Positions 1 to 7,734 of a DNA stretch of 64,000 nt are shown here, one piece after another. Each line of letters begins with the position of its first letter. Positions within the stretch are counted from its first letter, which is position 1. A program made the position numbers and the translations under genes. The stretch is from Rhodoferax koreense (GTDB taxonomy: Bacteria; Pseudomonadota; Gammaproteobacteria; Burkholderiales; Burkholderiaceae_C), in assembly GCF_001955695.1 (NCBI RefSeq), contig NZ_CP019236.1:620001-684000 (forward strand), read 5' to 3'. The notes below the pieces were generated by a model, which saw only the letters and a list, made by a program, of their open reading frames with translations, had not been told where the DNA came from and ran no database searches.

Positions 1-359
1 ATGTCGTTGCCGAGCATCGCCAGCGCGGCCATCAGCTGCTCGACATAGGGCGTCCAGCCCAGTGCGCGCCGCGCCGCTTCGGCCGCATGCGCGCAGGCCT
101 GCACCAGCACGTCGCGCCGCCAGCCCTCGCGCAGCATCCGCTGCTGCACGGCCTCGCCTTGCGCGGTGAAGGCCGCCGCCGGCAACGTTTGCAAGGCTCG
201 GGCCTGGCGTTCTGCCACTTCGGCACGGCTGCGCAGGCTGCCCGGCCAGCCGGGAACCAGCGCAGGCGCCCGCCGCCAGTTGCGCGGACCGGCGGGTTCG
301 GCACGCTCCGGGTATTGGCCCCAACGCAGGCCGGGAATGGGAAGGGCGGCGTTGTTCAT
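1..359 (-). CDS. SecA-like ATPase, N-terminal part (runs off the window)
   Basis: Only the first 119 codons are present; the gene continues beyond the left edge. The ATG at 359 overlaps the stop of the upstream M50 gene as ATGA, so the two are translationally coupled. The residues just before the edge (about 85-118, ending WTPYVEQLMAALAMLGND) resemble the stretch that precedes the Walker A loop in SecA, where a conserved Q-L motif leads into the ATPase core. The ATPase motifs lie outside the window, so this is family recognition from the leader region only. With the HlyD-type and M50 neighbours it would form an export or peptide-maturation operon. Confidence 0.55.
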   Translation of the reverse strand, partial: MNNAALPIPGLRWGQYPERAEPAGPRNWRRAPALVPGWPGSLRSRAEVAERQARALQTLPAAAFTAQGEAVQQRMLREGWRRDVLVQACAHAAEAARRALGWTPYVEQLMAALAMLGND

Positions 360-2524
360 GTGGATGGGTTGAAGTGCCCGAGGAAGAGTTGCTGCAGCTG
401 GCGCATGGCCTGGAAGGCGATCGGCCGCGTGCCGTGGTCGAAGCGCACCAGCGCGCGTGCACCAATCAACTCGCTGCGCTTGGCGTCGGCAGATCGGGCG
501 GCATCGGCGAGTTCCACGTCGAGCACGACCACCGGCTGCCGTGGCGTCAGGCCCTGCCTGTCGCCAGGGTCGGTGGCGATGCGGCCGCCAGCCGTGTCGC
601 CGAGCGCCGCGCTGGGCAGGCGCGTGGCGGCGCCCGGCACGCTGTTGCCGATGCGGCCGGCATGCACGCTTGCGCTGTCGTCGGCCAGCCGCACCCGCAC
701 GTCGGACGGGCCGCTGCGCACCAGGTCGGCCTCCTGCTGCGGCAACGCAACACGTATCACGGTCGGTGCCGGGGTGAGCAGGTAGCCGATCGGGTCGCCG
801 CGGCGGTGGAACTGGCCGACCACCTCGTCCTGCTGCGACAGCACCAGCAGGCCGTCGCTCTGCGCCCGGATCTCACGCCGGCCCAGCTTGTCGTCCAGCC
901 GTGCGAGTTCGGCCTGGGCATAGGCCAGGCGTTCGCGCAGGTCGGGCGCGTCCTGGGGCGCCAGGTCGATGGCGCGGAACAGCAGCACGTCGAGCTCGGC
1001 GGCGTCGGCGACCAGCGTGGCGCGTTGCGCCGCGAGCTGCGGATCGTCCAGGGTGGCGATCACGTCACCGGCGCGCACGCGCTGGCCATCGACCGCGTGC
1101 AGGGCCACGACGAAGCCGTCGGTCCCGGCGCGGATCTGCGCCTGCTCCGGCAGCCAGACCACGCCTTCGGCCAGCGTGTTGTAGGGCAACGGCAGCCCGC
1201 CCAGCAAGCCGGCCATCAGCACGCCTGTCGCGGTGGCGCGCCAGGCGGCACGCCGCCGCTCGCCGTCTTCGGTGGGCGCGGCGCGCAGCATCTGTGCCAC
1301 GCGCCAAAGCGGCAGTCCGATGTTGGCGATCAGCATCATCGTGCCCACGAACACGCCCACCAGCGCAGAGAAGCTGCCGACCCACAGGCCGACCACCAAC
1401 GACAGCACCAACCTGTACACCCAGGACAGCGGCGCGTAGACGCGCAGCCAGAAGCGCTCGCCCGGCAGCACGTCGATGGGCGCGCGCGTACGGATGCCGA
1501 ACAGCCGGCGGCCCAGCCCTTCGGCCCAGTAGCGCCCGCTGCGCGTGGCCAGGTTGCGCAGGTCCAGCAGGTCGCAGAAGACGTAGTAGCCGTCGTAGCG
1601 CAGCAGCGGGTTGCCGTTGGTGAGCAGCGTCGACAGGCCGCCGATGAGCATGGTGACGAAGGCGACGTCGCGCACCACGCCGGGCTGCGCCGCCAGCCAG
1701 ACCGCCATGGCCAGTGCCGCCATGAACAGCTCGGCCATGATGCCGGCGGCGCTCACCAGCGCACGCTGGTGGCGGCTGCGCAGGCCGTCGGCCGCGGAGG
1801 CGTCCACGAAGGGCACCGGGTTCAGCAGGATCAGGCTGATGCCGGCCAGCCGCACGTGTTCGCCGTAGCGACGCAGGGCCAGCGCATGGGCCGCCTCGTG
1901 CACGGTCTTGATCAGCGGGTACATCAGCCAGGCCATGAGCAGGTAGCCGGGCGAGCGCAGCACCTTGTCGGCGTCGAGCAGCAACTCGCTCCAGTGCATG
2001 GCCGCGGCAAGGCCGCCGGCCAGCACGGCCGCCAGCCAGACGCAGAATCCGGCGCCCGAGAACAGCACGGGCACGAGCCGGGCCAGGGGGTCGAGTGCCC
2101 GCGAAGGGTCGCCCAGCGTGAGCCGGAAGGCCATCGGATTCACGCCGCCACGGCGTCGGCGGCGCTGGCGCCGGTCCAGCGTGTGGAACAGGTTCTCGAC
2201 GTCCGGCGTCACGTCGAATTGCACCAGCCCGCGGCTGTGCAGCGCAACCAGCAGTTCGATCACCTCGTCCTGCGACATCGCCTCTTCCGGATGCGCGGCC
2301 AACTGGGCGTCCCAGGCCTGCTGCACCGACACCGAGCCGTCGCAGCGGCCGAGGAAGGCATAGGCCACCGGGTTCAGGCGCCGCGCCTCGTCGCTGCCCC
2401 GGTCCTGCAGCACGTACCACGGCGTGCCGCGCTGCGCCTGCCGCTTCAGCTCGACCTGCGCGCGCAGCTGCGGACGCAATCCTGCGACACGGTACCAGCG
2501 CGGGCTGAAGAGGGAGGATTCCAT
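356..2524 (-). CDS. M50 (site-2 protease type) peptidase with PqqD-like and HlyD/lipoyl domains
   Basis: A 722-aa multipass membrane protein. Residues about 30-115 look like a PqqD-type winged helix (LNPVAYAFLGRCDG and on). The zinc site HEAAH of M50 peptidases follows near residue 215, with the second motif NPLLRYDGYY about 100 residues later. The last 200 residues form a biotinyl-lipoyl/HlyD adaptor fold with a helical hairpin. The start at 2524 lies 7 bases after the upstream hlyD-like stop and fits the conserved N-terminus; a longer reading to 2713 would overlap hlyD. Family knowledge says this architecture goes with a separate HlyD protein and a SecA-like ATPase. The substrate is unknown. 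An RRE-like PqqD domain hints at a ribosomally made peptide, which is inference. Confidence 0.8.
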   Translation of the reverse strand: MESSLFSPRWYRVAGLRPQLRAQVELKRQAQRGTPWYVLQDRGSDEARRLNPVAYAFLGRCDGSVSVQQAWDAQLAAHPEEAMSQDEVIELLVALHSRGLVQFDVTPDVENLFHTLDRRQRRRRRGGVNPMAFRLTLGDPSRALDPLARLVPVLFSGAGFCVWLAAVLAGGLAAAMHWSELLLDADKVLRSPGYLLMAWLMYPLIKTVHEAAHALALRRYGEHVRLAGISLILLNPVPFVDASAADGLRSRHQRALVSAAGIMAELFMAALAMAVWLAAQPGVVRDVAFVTMLIGGLSTLLTNGNPLLRYDGYYVFCDLLDLRNLATRSGRYWAEGLGRRLFGIRTRAPIDVLPGERFWLRVYAPLSWVYRLVLSLVVGLWVGSFSALVGVFVGTMMLIANIGLPLWRVAQMLRAAPTEDGERRRAAWRATATGVLMAGLLGGLPLPYNTLAEGVVWLPEQAQIRAGTDGFVVALHAVDGQRVRAGDVIATLDDPQLAAQRATLVADAAELDVLLFRAIDLAPQDAPDLRERLAYAQAELARLDDKLGRREIRAQSDGLLVLSQQDEVVGQFHRRGDPIGYLLTPAPTVIRVALPQQEADLVRSGPSDVRVRLADDSASVHAGRIGNSVPGAATRLPSAALGDTAGGRIATDPGDRQGLTPRQPVVVLDVELADAARSADAKRSELIGARALVRFDHGTRPIAFQAMRQLQQLFLGHFNPST

Positions 2525-2531
2525 GGCGGTC

Positions 2532-3905
2532 CTAAGGCAACCAGCCCCAGACGGAAAGCCGGACCCAGTCCACCAGGCGGTGCGACCAGGCCCAGGCCAG
2601 CGGGACCCGCGCCACCGCGATCTTGGCCACGCCCTCCAGCCCCGGGCGGATGCGTGCTGCTGCGGCGTCGACATCTGCTTCGACATCGAACACGTTGCGC
2701 CCCTCCACCGCATGCGCCACCGGCGTGATGCGGGTGACGCGGATCGCCAGCGCGTCCCAGGGCAGTGCCGACAGCGCCAGCGCGCCCTGCTGGCCGGTCT
2801 TCACCCGGGCGATGTCGCGCTCGTCCACCTGCACGACAACACGGTAGCGCTCCAGCGGGGCCATCACCATCAGCGGCTTGCCGCGTTCCAGCGGCGCGCC
2901 GAGCGACTGGCTGAGGTCGCCATCGACCACGATGCCGTCGAAAGGCGCCACGATGCGGGCGCGCGCCAGTTCGGCGTCCACCAGCGCCAGATGGGCGCGC
3001 GCCTCGTCCGCACGGGCCAGTGCGATCACCATCGCCGCCCGGTCGGCGCGGGCCACGGCGCTGGCGTAGGCGTTCTCCTGCTGGCCCAGGTCGCTGGACC
3101 ACTTGCGCCGCTGCAGGCTCAGATCCTGGTCGGCCATCTCCACCAGCAATTGGCCGGCCTTGACATGGTCGCCGGGACGCACATGCGCCGCCTTGAGGAA
3201 GCCATCGGCCGGCGCGACGAGCGAGCGCTGCTGCTCGCCCTCGATGCGCGCGCGTCCGCCCACGCGGTAGTCCACCGGCATCGCCAGCAGCAGCACGGCG
3301 GCCAGCACGACCAGCGCCAGGCCGATGCGTGCGCGGGCGCCATCGGTCGATCGGAGCTTGCGCCCGGCGCGCCGCAGGGCCTCGGCCACGCGCCGGCCGA
3401 GCGGCACTTCGCGCTGGTGCATCAGGTAGAGCACCGGGCCGGCCAGGCTGAGCAGGTTCTCGAGTTCAGCCACCAGTGGCGCGAAGCCAGGCGGGCGGCT
3501 CGGCCATTCGCAGGTGACCGCACCGACCGTGTCGCCCAGGTAGACGATGGGCACGGTGGCCACGGCGCCGGTCGCACCCGTGGCCAGGCGGCTGTGCGCC
3601 AGCCGGATGGCCGGCGCACCATCGGCCGGCCACTGCACGCTGGCTCCTTGGGCCACCGACTCGTCCATGGCTGCCGCGAGCGGTGCGAAGGCCTTGCCGC
3701 CAAGTCCTTCGCTGCCGCCGTGCGAAAGCGCCACCAGCGAGACGAAGCCGTTGACCACAAAACCGACGCTCACCCGCGAGCATCCCTTGGCGCTGGCGAT
3801 TTCGCTGGCCAGCGCGGTTGCCGCCTCGCGCAGGCGCGCGTAGGAGAGCACCGTCGCCTGCAGCGAGAGTGCCAGCATCGAGGGATCCTGGGGACGATCG
3901 CTCAT
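2532..3905 (-). CDS. GAF-HlyD membrane fusion (periplasmic adaptor) protein
   Basis: A 457-aa protein. Residues 15-150 resemble a GAF-type sensor domain. One membrane segment follows (IGLALVVLAAVLLLAMPV, about residue 190), then a lipoyl half (VAPADGFL), a coiled hairpin rich in Ala/Arg and the second lipoyl half (IVAPFDGIVV), as in HlyD/EmrA adaptors. It would bridge an inner-membrane partner, probably the M50/HlyD fusion 7 bases downstream, to the periplasm. The ATG at 3905 is chosen because it follows, by one base, the stop of a small ORF that has a good ribosome site; an in-frame start at 4016 is possible. The cytoplasmic GAF domain on an adaptor is unusual. Confidence 0.75.
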   Translation of the reverse strand: MSDRPQDPSMLALSLQATVLSYARLREAATALASEIASAKGCSRVSVGFVVNGFVSLVALSHGGSEGLGGKAFAPLAAAMDESVAQGASVQWPADGAPAIRLAHSRLATGATGAVATVPIVYLGDTVGAVTCEWPSRPPGFAPLVAELENLLSLAGPVLYLMHQREVPLGRRVAEALRRAGRKLRSTDGARARIGLALVVLAAVLLLAMPVDYRVGGRARIEGEQQRSLVAPADGFLKAAHVRPGDHVKAGQLLVEMADQDLSLQRRKWSSDLGQQENAYASAVARADRAAMVIALARADEARAHLALVDAELARARIVAPFDGIVVDGDLSQSLGAPLERGKPLMVMAPLERYRVVVQVDERDIARVKTGQQGALALSALPWDALAIRVTRITPVAHAVEGRNVFDVEADVDAAAARIRPGLEGVAKIAVARVPLAWAWSHRLVDWVRLSVWGWLP

Positions 3906-3906
3906 T

Positions 3907-3966
3907 TCACCATTGGCGCGCGGCGCTGTTTTGATGGCCGGGCCATGACCTGTAGTCCATGCACAT
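3907..3966 (-). CDS. possible 19-residue leader or precursor peptide before the HlyD gene
   Basis: A 20-codon frame (begins MCMDYRSWPG) starts directly after AAGGGAAGT, a plausible ribosome site, and ends TGA one base before the hlyD-like ATG, which itself has only a weak site. This suggests translational coupling. A neighbouring PqqD-bearing M50 peptidase makes an exported or processed peptide conceivable, but such a short frame may be chance. Confidence 0.25.
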   Translation of the reverse strand: MCMDYRSWPGHQNSAARQW

Positions 3967-4026
3967 ACTTCCCTTTTGAAGAAGATTGTGGCCTGACCCG
4001 ATGCGTCGTCAGGCAACGTCGTTGCA

Positions 4027-4054
4027 TATTTACATGTTATCTAACAACTTGCAA
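4027..4054 (-). promoter_or_regulatory. candidate promoter of the HlyD/M50/SecA-like operon
   Basis: Read on the minus strand, TTGCAA (4049-4054) and TAAATA (4027-4032) are separated by 16 bases in an AT-rich patch about 120 bases before the adaptor gene. It is the only sigma70-like pair noticed in this gap. Confidence 0.3.
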
Positions 4055-4057
4055 CAA

Positions 4058-5626
4058 TCAGGTGGAAGGTCGACCTTCATTTGCCACATTGGGCTGGCGA
4101 ATCACCAGCTCGGCGGCCTTCTCCGCCAGCATGAAGACCGCCGCCTGACTGCTGCCGCCCGCATACGGCATGACGGAGGCGTCCACCACCCGCAGCCCAG
4201 CCACCCCATGCACGCGCAGCTGCGCATCGACCACGTCCAGCGGTCCCGGGCCCATGCGGCAGGTGCCGACGGGTCGCTCGCCCGATTCGGCATGGTCGCG
4301 GATGAAATGCTCGAGCTGCAGTTCCCCCTGTGCGCGCGCCGACACGGGCGATTCGCGCCCGCCCAGCGCAGCCAGCGCCGGCTGCGCCGCGATGCGGCGG
4401 GCGATCCCGAAGCCGCGCAGCAGCCGCTCCATGTCGTCACGGTCGCCCAGCAGGTCGGGATCGATGCGCGGCGGCGCGAAGGGGTCTTTGCCGTCGAGCG
4501 ACACCTGGCCCCGGCTGCGCGGCCGCAAAACACCTACCCGGATGGCATAGCCGTGGCCCAGCGCCAGCCGGCGCCCATGGTCGATCCGCTCGCGCACCAG
4601 GAACTGGAGTTGCAGATCGGGCAGCGGCTCGTCCGCCTGGCTTCGGATGCAGCCGCCGGCCTCGGCGAGGTTGCTGGTGAGCGGACCGGTACGGCTGCGG
4701 CGCCATTCGGCCATGGCGCGCAGCAGACGCGCCAGGCCGCCGAACGAAAGACCCGGCAATGCGTTGGCGCCGGGCACGTGCACCAGCAGCGATACGGCGG
4801 GCTGGTCCTGCAGGTTCCGGCCCACGCCCGGCAGGTGGTGACGCGTGGCAATGCCGTTTTCGACCAGGTGCGCATGCGGGCCGATGCCCGAGAGCATCAG
4901 GATCTGCGGCGACTGCAGCGCGCCGGCACACAGCAGCACCTCCCGGTTGGCACGCAACTGCTTCAGGTAGCCTTCGTGGCCGAATTCCACGCCCACGGCG
5001 CGTTTGCCTTCGAGCAGGATGCGCGTGGCATGCGCGCCGGTGATGATGCTGAGGTTGGGCCGAGACAGGTGCGGCGTGACGTACGCCCTCGCGGCGCTCA
5101 TGCGCTCCCCGCCGTGTTGCATGACCCGGTGCAGGCCCACGCCTTCGGGGTCGGGGCCGTCGAAGCCTGCCTGCACCGCCGCCTGCACGAAGGCCTTGCT
5201 GCCAGGGTTGGGCTCGGCCAGTGCCGCGACGCCCAGGCAGGCCTCGGCACGCTGGAAGAAGGGCCGCACATCGGCGAAGGCCCAGCCGGCATTGCCCTCG
5301 GCGGCCCAGCGGTCGTAGTCGCCCGGGTGTCCACGTGTGTAGACCATTGCGTCCACCGCGCTCGAGCCGCCGAGCACCTTGCCGCGCGGCTGGTCGCCGG
5401 TGCGCCCGTTCAGGCCAGGCTGCGGCACGGTAGCGAAGTTCCAGTGGAACCGGCCGGTGCGCTCCAGCACGGCGACCGCGGCCGGGCAAGCGATCAACGG
5501 GCTCTCGCCGGACGGCCCCGCCTCGAGCAGCGCGACCCGCACCGACGGATCTTCGCTCAGGCGGCCGGCCAGCACGCAGCCGGCCGAGCCGGCGCCCACG
5601 ATCAGATAGTCGAAGGTGTCAGACAT
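4058..5626 (-). CDS. GMC-family flavoprotein oxidoreductase lacking the usual catalytic His/Asn
   Basis: A 522-aa protein of the glucose-methanol-choline fold. The N-terminal FAD Rossmann motif (GAGSAGCVLAGRL, residues 10-22) and the GMC signature (GKVLGGSSAVDAMVYTRG, about 80-97) are intact. In active members the C-terminal motif reads HPVGTCRMG and the partner motif GNTNAP; here these read RPVGTCRMG and GGSSQAA, so both active-site residues are replaced. It may act on an unusual substrate or be catalytically dead. The start at 5626 puts the Rossmann strand at the usual distance; in-frame upstream sequence to 5689 looks non-conserved. It stands alone, convergent with nothing and divergent from hbd. 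Confidence 0.8.
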   Translation of the reverse strand: MSDTFDYLIVGAGSAGCVLAGRLSEDPSVRVALLEAGPSGESPLIACPAAVAVLERTGRFHWNFATVPQPGLNGRTGDQPRGKVLGGSSAVDAMVYTRGHPGDYDRWAAEGNAGWAFADVRPFFQRAEACLGVAALAEPNPGSKAFVQAAVQAGFDGPDPEGVGLHRVMQHGGERMSAARAYVTPHLSRPNLSIITGAHATRILLEGKRAVGVEFGHEGYLKQLRANREVLLCAGALQSPQILMLSGIGPHAHLVENGIATRHHLPGVGRNLQDQPAVSLLVHVPGANALPGLSFGGLARLLRAMAEWRRSRTGPLTSNLAEAGGCIRSQADEPLPDLQLQFLVRERIDHGRRLALGHGYAIRVGVLRPRSRGQVSLDGKDPFAPPRIDPDLLGDRDDMERLLRGFGIARRIAAQPALAALGGRESPVSARAQGELQLEHFIRDHAESGERPVGTCRMGPGPLDVVDAQLRVHGVAGLRVVDASVMPYAGGSSQAAVFMLAEKAAELVIRQPNVANEGRPST

Positions 5627-5709
5627 GCGACGGACAGGAGCAGGGGGGCGAAGTTGGCACGTTTTATGATGGTCTCCAAGACAATCCATTCACTTTAAGG
5701 AGTTTCCCC

Positions 5710-6576
5710 ATGAGCAGCCCCACCCTTGCGAAAATCACCACCGTGGGCGTCGTCGGCGCGGGCACCATGGGCAACGGCATCGCGCAGGCGTGCGCCGTGT
5801 CCGGCATCGACGTGATCATGGTCGATATCTCGCAGGAGGCCGTGGCCAAGGGCCTGGCCACCGTGGCCGGCAGCCTGGACCGGCTGATCAAGAAGGAAAA
5901 GATCACCGAGGCCGACAAGGCCGCCGCGCTGGCGCGCATCAAGACCTCCACCGACTATGCGGAATTCAAGGCGGCGCAACTCGTCATCGAAGCCGCCACC
6001 GAAAACCACGGCCTCAAGGTCAAGATCCTGCAGCAGCTCGACGGGCTGCTGGCGCCCGAGGTGCTGATCGCCTCCAACACCTCGTCGATCAGCATCACCA
6101 AGCTCGCCGCCGTGACCAGCCGCGCCGACCGCTTCATCGGCATGCACTTCTTCAACCCGGTGCCGATGATGGCCCTGGTGGAGATCATCCGCGGGCTGCA
6201 GACCAGCGACGCCACGCACGACGCTGTGCACGCGCTGGCCACGGCCCTGGGCAAGACGCCGATCACGGTGAAGAACGCGCCCGGCTTCGTGGTCAACCGC
6301 ATCCTGGTGCCGATGATCAACGAAGCCCTGTTCGTGCTGGCCGAGGGCCTGGCCACGCCCGAGGACATCGACGCCGGCATGAAGCTCGGCTGCAACCAGC
6401 CGATCGGCCCGCTGGCGCTGGCCGACATGATCGGCCTGGACGTGTGCCTGGCGGTGATGGAGGTCTACCTCAACGAGTTCGGCGACAGCAAATACCGGCC
6501 GTGCCCGCTGCTGAAGGAAATGGTGGCCGCTGGCCGGCTCGGCCGCAAGACGGGCCATGGCGTCTACAAGTACTGA
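5710..6576 (+). CDS. hbd: 3-hydroxybutyryl-CoA dehydrogenase
   Basis: A 288-aa cytoplasmic NAD(P)-dependent enzyme that interconverts 3-hydroxybutyryl-CoA and acetoacetyl-CoA in short-chain fatty acid, PHB or phenylacetate-type metabolism. It shows the NAD-binding motif GVVGAGTMGNGIAQ (residues 11-24), the SNTSS segment, the HFFNPVPMMALVEII catalytic stretch and the C-terminal NRILVPMINEA helix. Length and motifs match single-domain Hbd/PaaH proteins. AAGGAG lies 7 bases before the ATG. A hairpin terminator follows, so it is probably monocistronic. Confidence 0.93.
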   Translation: MSSPTLAKITTVGVVGAGTMGNGIAQACAVSGIDVIMVDISQEAVAKGLATVAGSLDRLIKKEKITEADKAAALARIKTSTDYAEFKAAQLVIEAATENHGLKVKILQQLDGLLAPEVLIASNTSSISITKLAAVTSRADRFIGMHFFNPVPMMALVEIIRGLQTSDATHDAVHALATALGKTPITVKNAPGFVVNRILVPMINEALFVLAEGLATPEDIDAGMKLGCNQPIGPLALADMIGLDVCLAVMEVYLNEFGDSKYRPCPLLKEMVAAGRLGRKTGHGVYKY

Positions 6577-6584
6577 AACCGGTG

Positions 6585-6608
6585 ACCCTGCGCCATGCAG
6601 GGTTTCTT
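6585..6608 (+). terminator. rho-independent terminator after hbd
   Basis: ACCCTGC (6585-6591), loop GCCAT, GCAGGGT (6597-6603), then TTCTT. The perfect 7-bp stem ends 8 bases after the hbd stop codon begins its trailer. Confidence 0.75.
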
Positions 6609-6612
6609 GTAG

Positions 6613-6638
6613 CAATTAAATTGATCGCAATTCAATTG
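6613..6638. promoter_or_regulatory. twin OhrR operators upstream of ohrR
   Basis: Two 11-bp palindromes, CAATTaAATTG (6613-6623) and CAATTcAATTG (6628-6638), have centres 15 bases apart and lie 18-45 bases before the ohrR ATG. MarR/OhrR proteins are known to bind TACAATT-AATTGTA type palindromes near their own promoters, so these are the likely peroxide-responsive operators of ohrR and probably of ohr. Confidence 0.65.
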
Positions 6639-6655
6639 CCAGCTACAATCCAGCC

Positions 6656-7105
6656 ATGCCCACCAAAGACGCCACCGCCAACCCGATGCTGCTGCTGGAC
6701 AACCAGCTGTGTTTCGCGCTGTATTCGGCGTCCTTGGCCATGACCAAGGTCTACAAGCCTTTGCTCGAGGAACTGGGCCTCACCTATCCGCAATACCTGG
6801 CGATGCTGGTGTTGTGGGAACGTGACGGCCTGATGGTCTCCGAGCTCGGCGAGCGGCTTTGCCTGGATTCCGGCACGCTCACGCCGCTGTTGAAACGGCT
6901 GGAGGCCGCCGGGCTGATCAGCCGGGTGCGCGACGTGAACGACGAACGCAGGGTGCACATCCGCCTGACGGCCGCAGGGCGCAAGCTCAAGGTGCCGGCG
7001 GGCCGCATCCCGGGCTGCATTGCCGAAGCCAGCCAGTGCAGCATTCCCGAGCTGGTGGCGCTCACGCAGCAGATCCAGCAACTGCGCGGCCGGCTCACTG
7101 CCTGA
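6656..7105 (+). CDS. ohrR: organic hydroperoxide-sensing MarR-family repressor OhrR
   Basis: A 149-aa winged-helix MarR protein directly upstream of ohr. Cys19, in the N-terminal segment DNQLCFALYSAS, matches the peroxidatic Cys of OhrR. Cys121 and Cys128 near the C-terminus could act as the resolving residue, as in the two-cysteine Xanthomonas type. The winged-helix core (LTYPQYLAMLVLWE to VRDVNDERRVHI) is typical. Oxidation of Cys19 would release DNA and induce ohr. The ATG is preceded by two CAATT palindromes that probably serve as its operators, and the gene is 44 bases from ohr in the same direction. Confidence 0.9.
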   Translation: MPTKDATANPMLLLDNQLCFALYSASLAMTKVYKPLLEELGLTYPQYLAMLVLWERDGLMVSELGERLCLDSGTLTPLLKRLEAAGLISRVRDVNDERRVHIRLTAAGRKLKVPAGRIPGCIAEASQCSIPELVALTQQIQQLRGRLTA

Positions 7106-7149
7106 ATTTTTCAACCCGCTTCATCCGAAGCATTTTCCAAGGAACCACC

Positions 7150-7581
7150 ATGCCTACCAAACTCGACAAAGTGCTCTACACCGCCCACGCCCACACCACC
7201 GGCGGCCGCGACGGCCAATCCGCCACCGACGACGGCAAGCTGAGCGTCAAGCTCGCCCCGCCGAAGGAACTGGGCGGCAACGGTGACGGCACCAACCCCG
7301 AGCAACTGTTCGCCGCTGGTTATTCCGCTTGCTTCCTGGGCGCCATGAAGCACGTGGCCGGCCTGAAGAAGATCACCGTGCCCGCCGACACCAGCATCGA
7401 CGCCAGCGTTTCTATCGGCCCGATTCCCGCCGGTTTCGGCATCGCCGCCAAACTGGTCATCAGCCTGCCCGGCATGGACAAGGCTGCGGCCAAGGACCTG
7501 GTGGATGCCGCTCACGGTGTCTGCCCGTATTCGAACGCCACGCGCGGCAACATCGAAGTCGAACTGGTGATTGCCGAGTAA
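7150..7581 (+). CDS. ohr: organic hydroperoxide resistance protein (Ohr peroxiredoxin-like)
   Basis: A 143-aa OsmC/Ohr-family thiol peroxidase that reduces organic and fatty-acid hydroperoxides with lipoylated proteins as electron donors. The active-site pair is Cys61 (GYSACFLGAMKH) and Cys125 (HGVCPYSNATRGN); Arg20 and Glu51 of the catalytic network are also present. Length is standard. AAGGAACC precedes the ATG by 4 bases. The gene follows ohrR and is probably controlled by it. Confidence 0.95.
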   Translation: MPTKLDKVLYTAHAHTTGGRDGQSATDDGKLSVKLAPPKELGGNGDGTNPEQLFAAGYSACFLGAMKHVAGLKKITVPADTSIDASVSIGPIPAGFGIAAKLVISLPGMDKAAAKDLVDAAHGVCPYSNATRGNIEVELVIAE

Positions 7582-7623
7582 ATAAGCTCACCCCCAGGTT
7601 GGCTCACTGCGTGTAGCCGCCCA

Positions 7624-7676
7624 CCCCCTTGCAGGGGGCAACACCAGCGGCCCGGCGAAGCCGGTTCCGCGGTGTT
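7624..7676. repeat. hairpin-rich intergenic repeat between ohr and srkA
   Basis: CCCCC (7624-7628) pairs with GGGGG (7634-7638). It is followed by a 37-base nested hairpin: AACACC (7640-7645) with GGTGTT (7671-7676), GCGG with CCGC, and an inner CCGGC-gaa-GCCGG. From memory, sequences of this form recur between genes in Comamonadaceae genomes. Here it may also terminate ohr transcription. Genome copy number cannot be seen from one window. Confidence 0.55.
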
Positions 7677-7734
7677 CTGGAATGAGGCAGCGCCGTGCTT
7701 CGCTGTTGAGCCTTTCGGCGGCGACAATCGGGGC

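Noticed and set aside
374..2728. Long plus-strand frame of 784 codons opposite the M50 gene
   Set aside because: It is a shadow of the high-GC minus-strand gene: composition is dominated by His, Gln, Arg and Ala, and the M50 motifs lie on the other strand.
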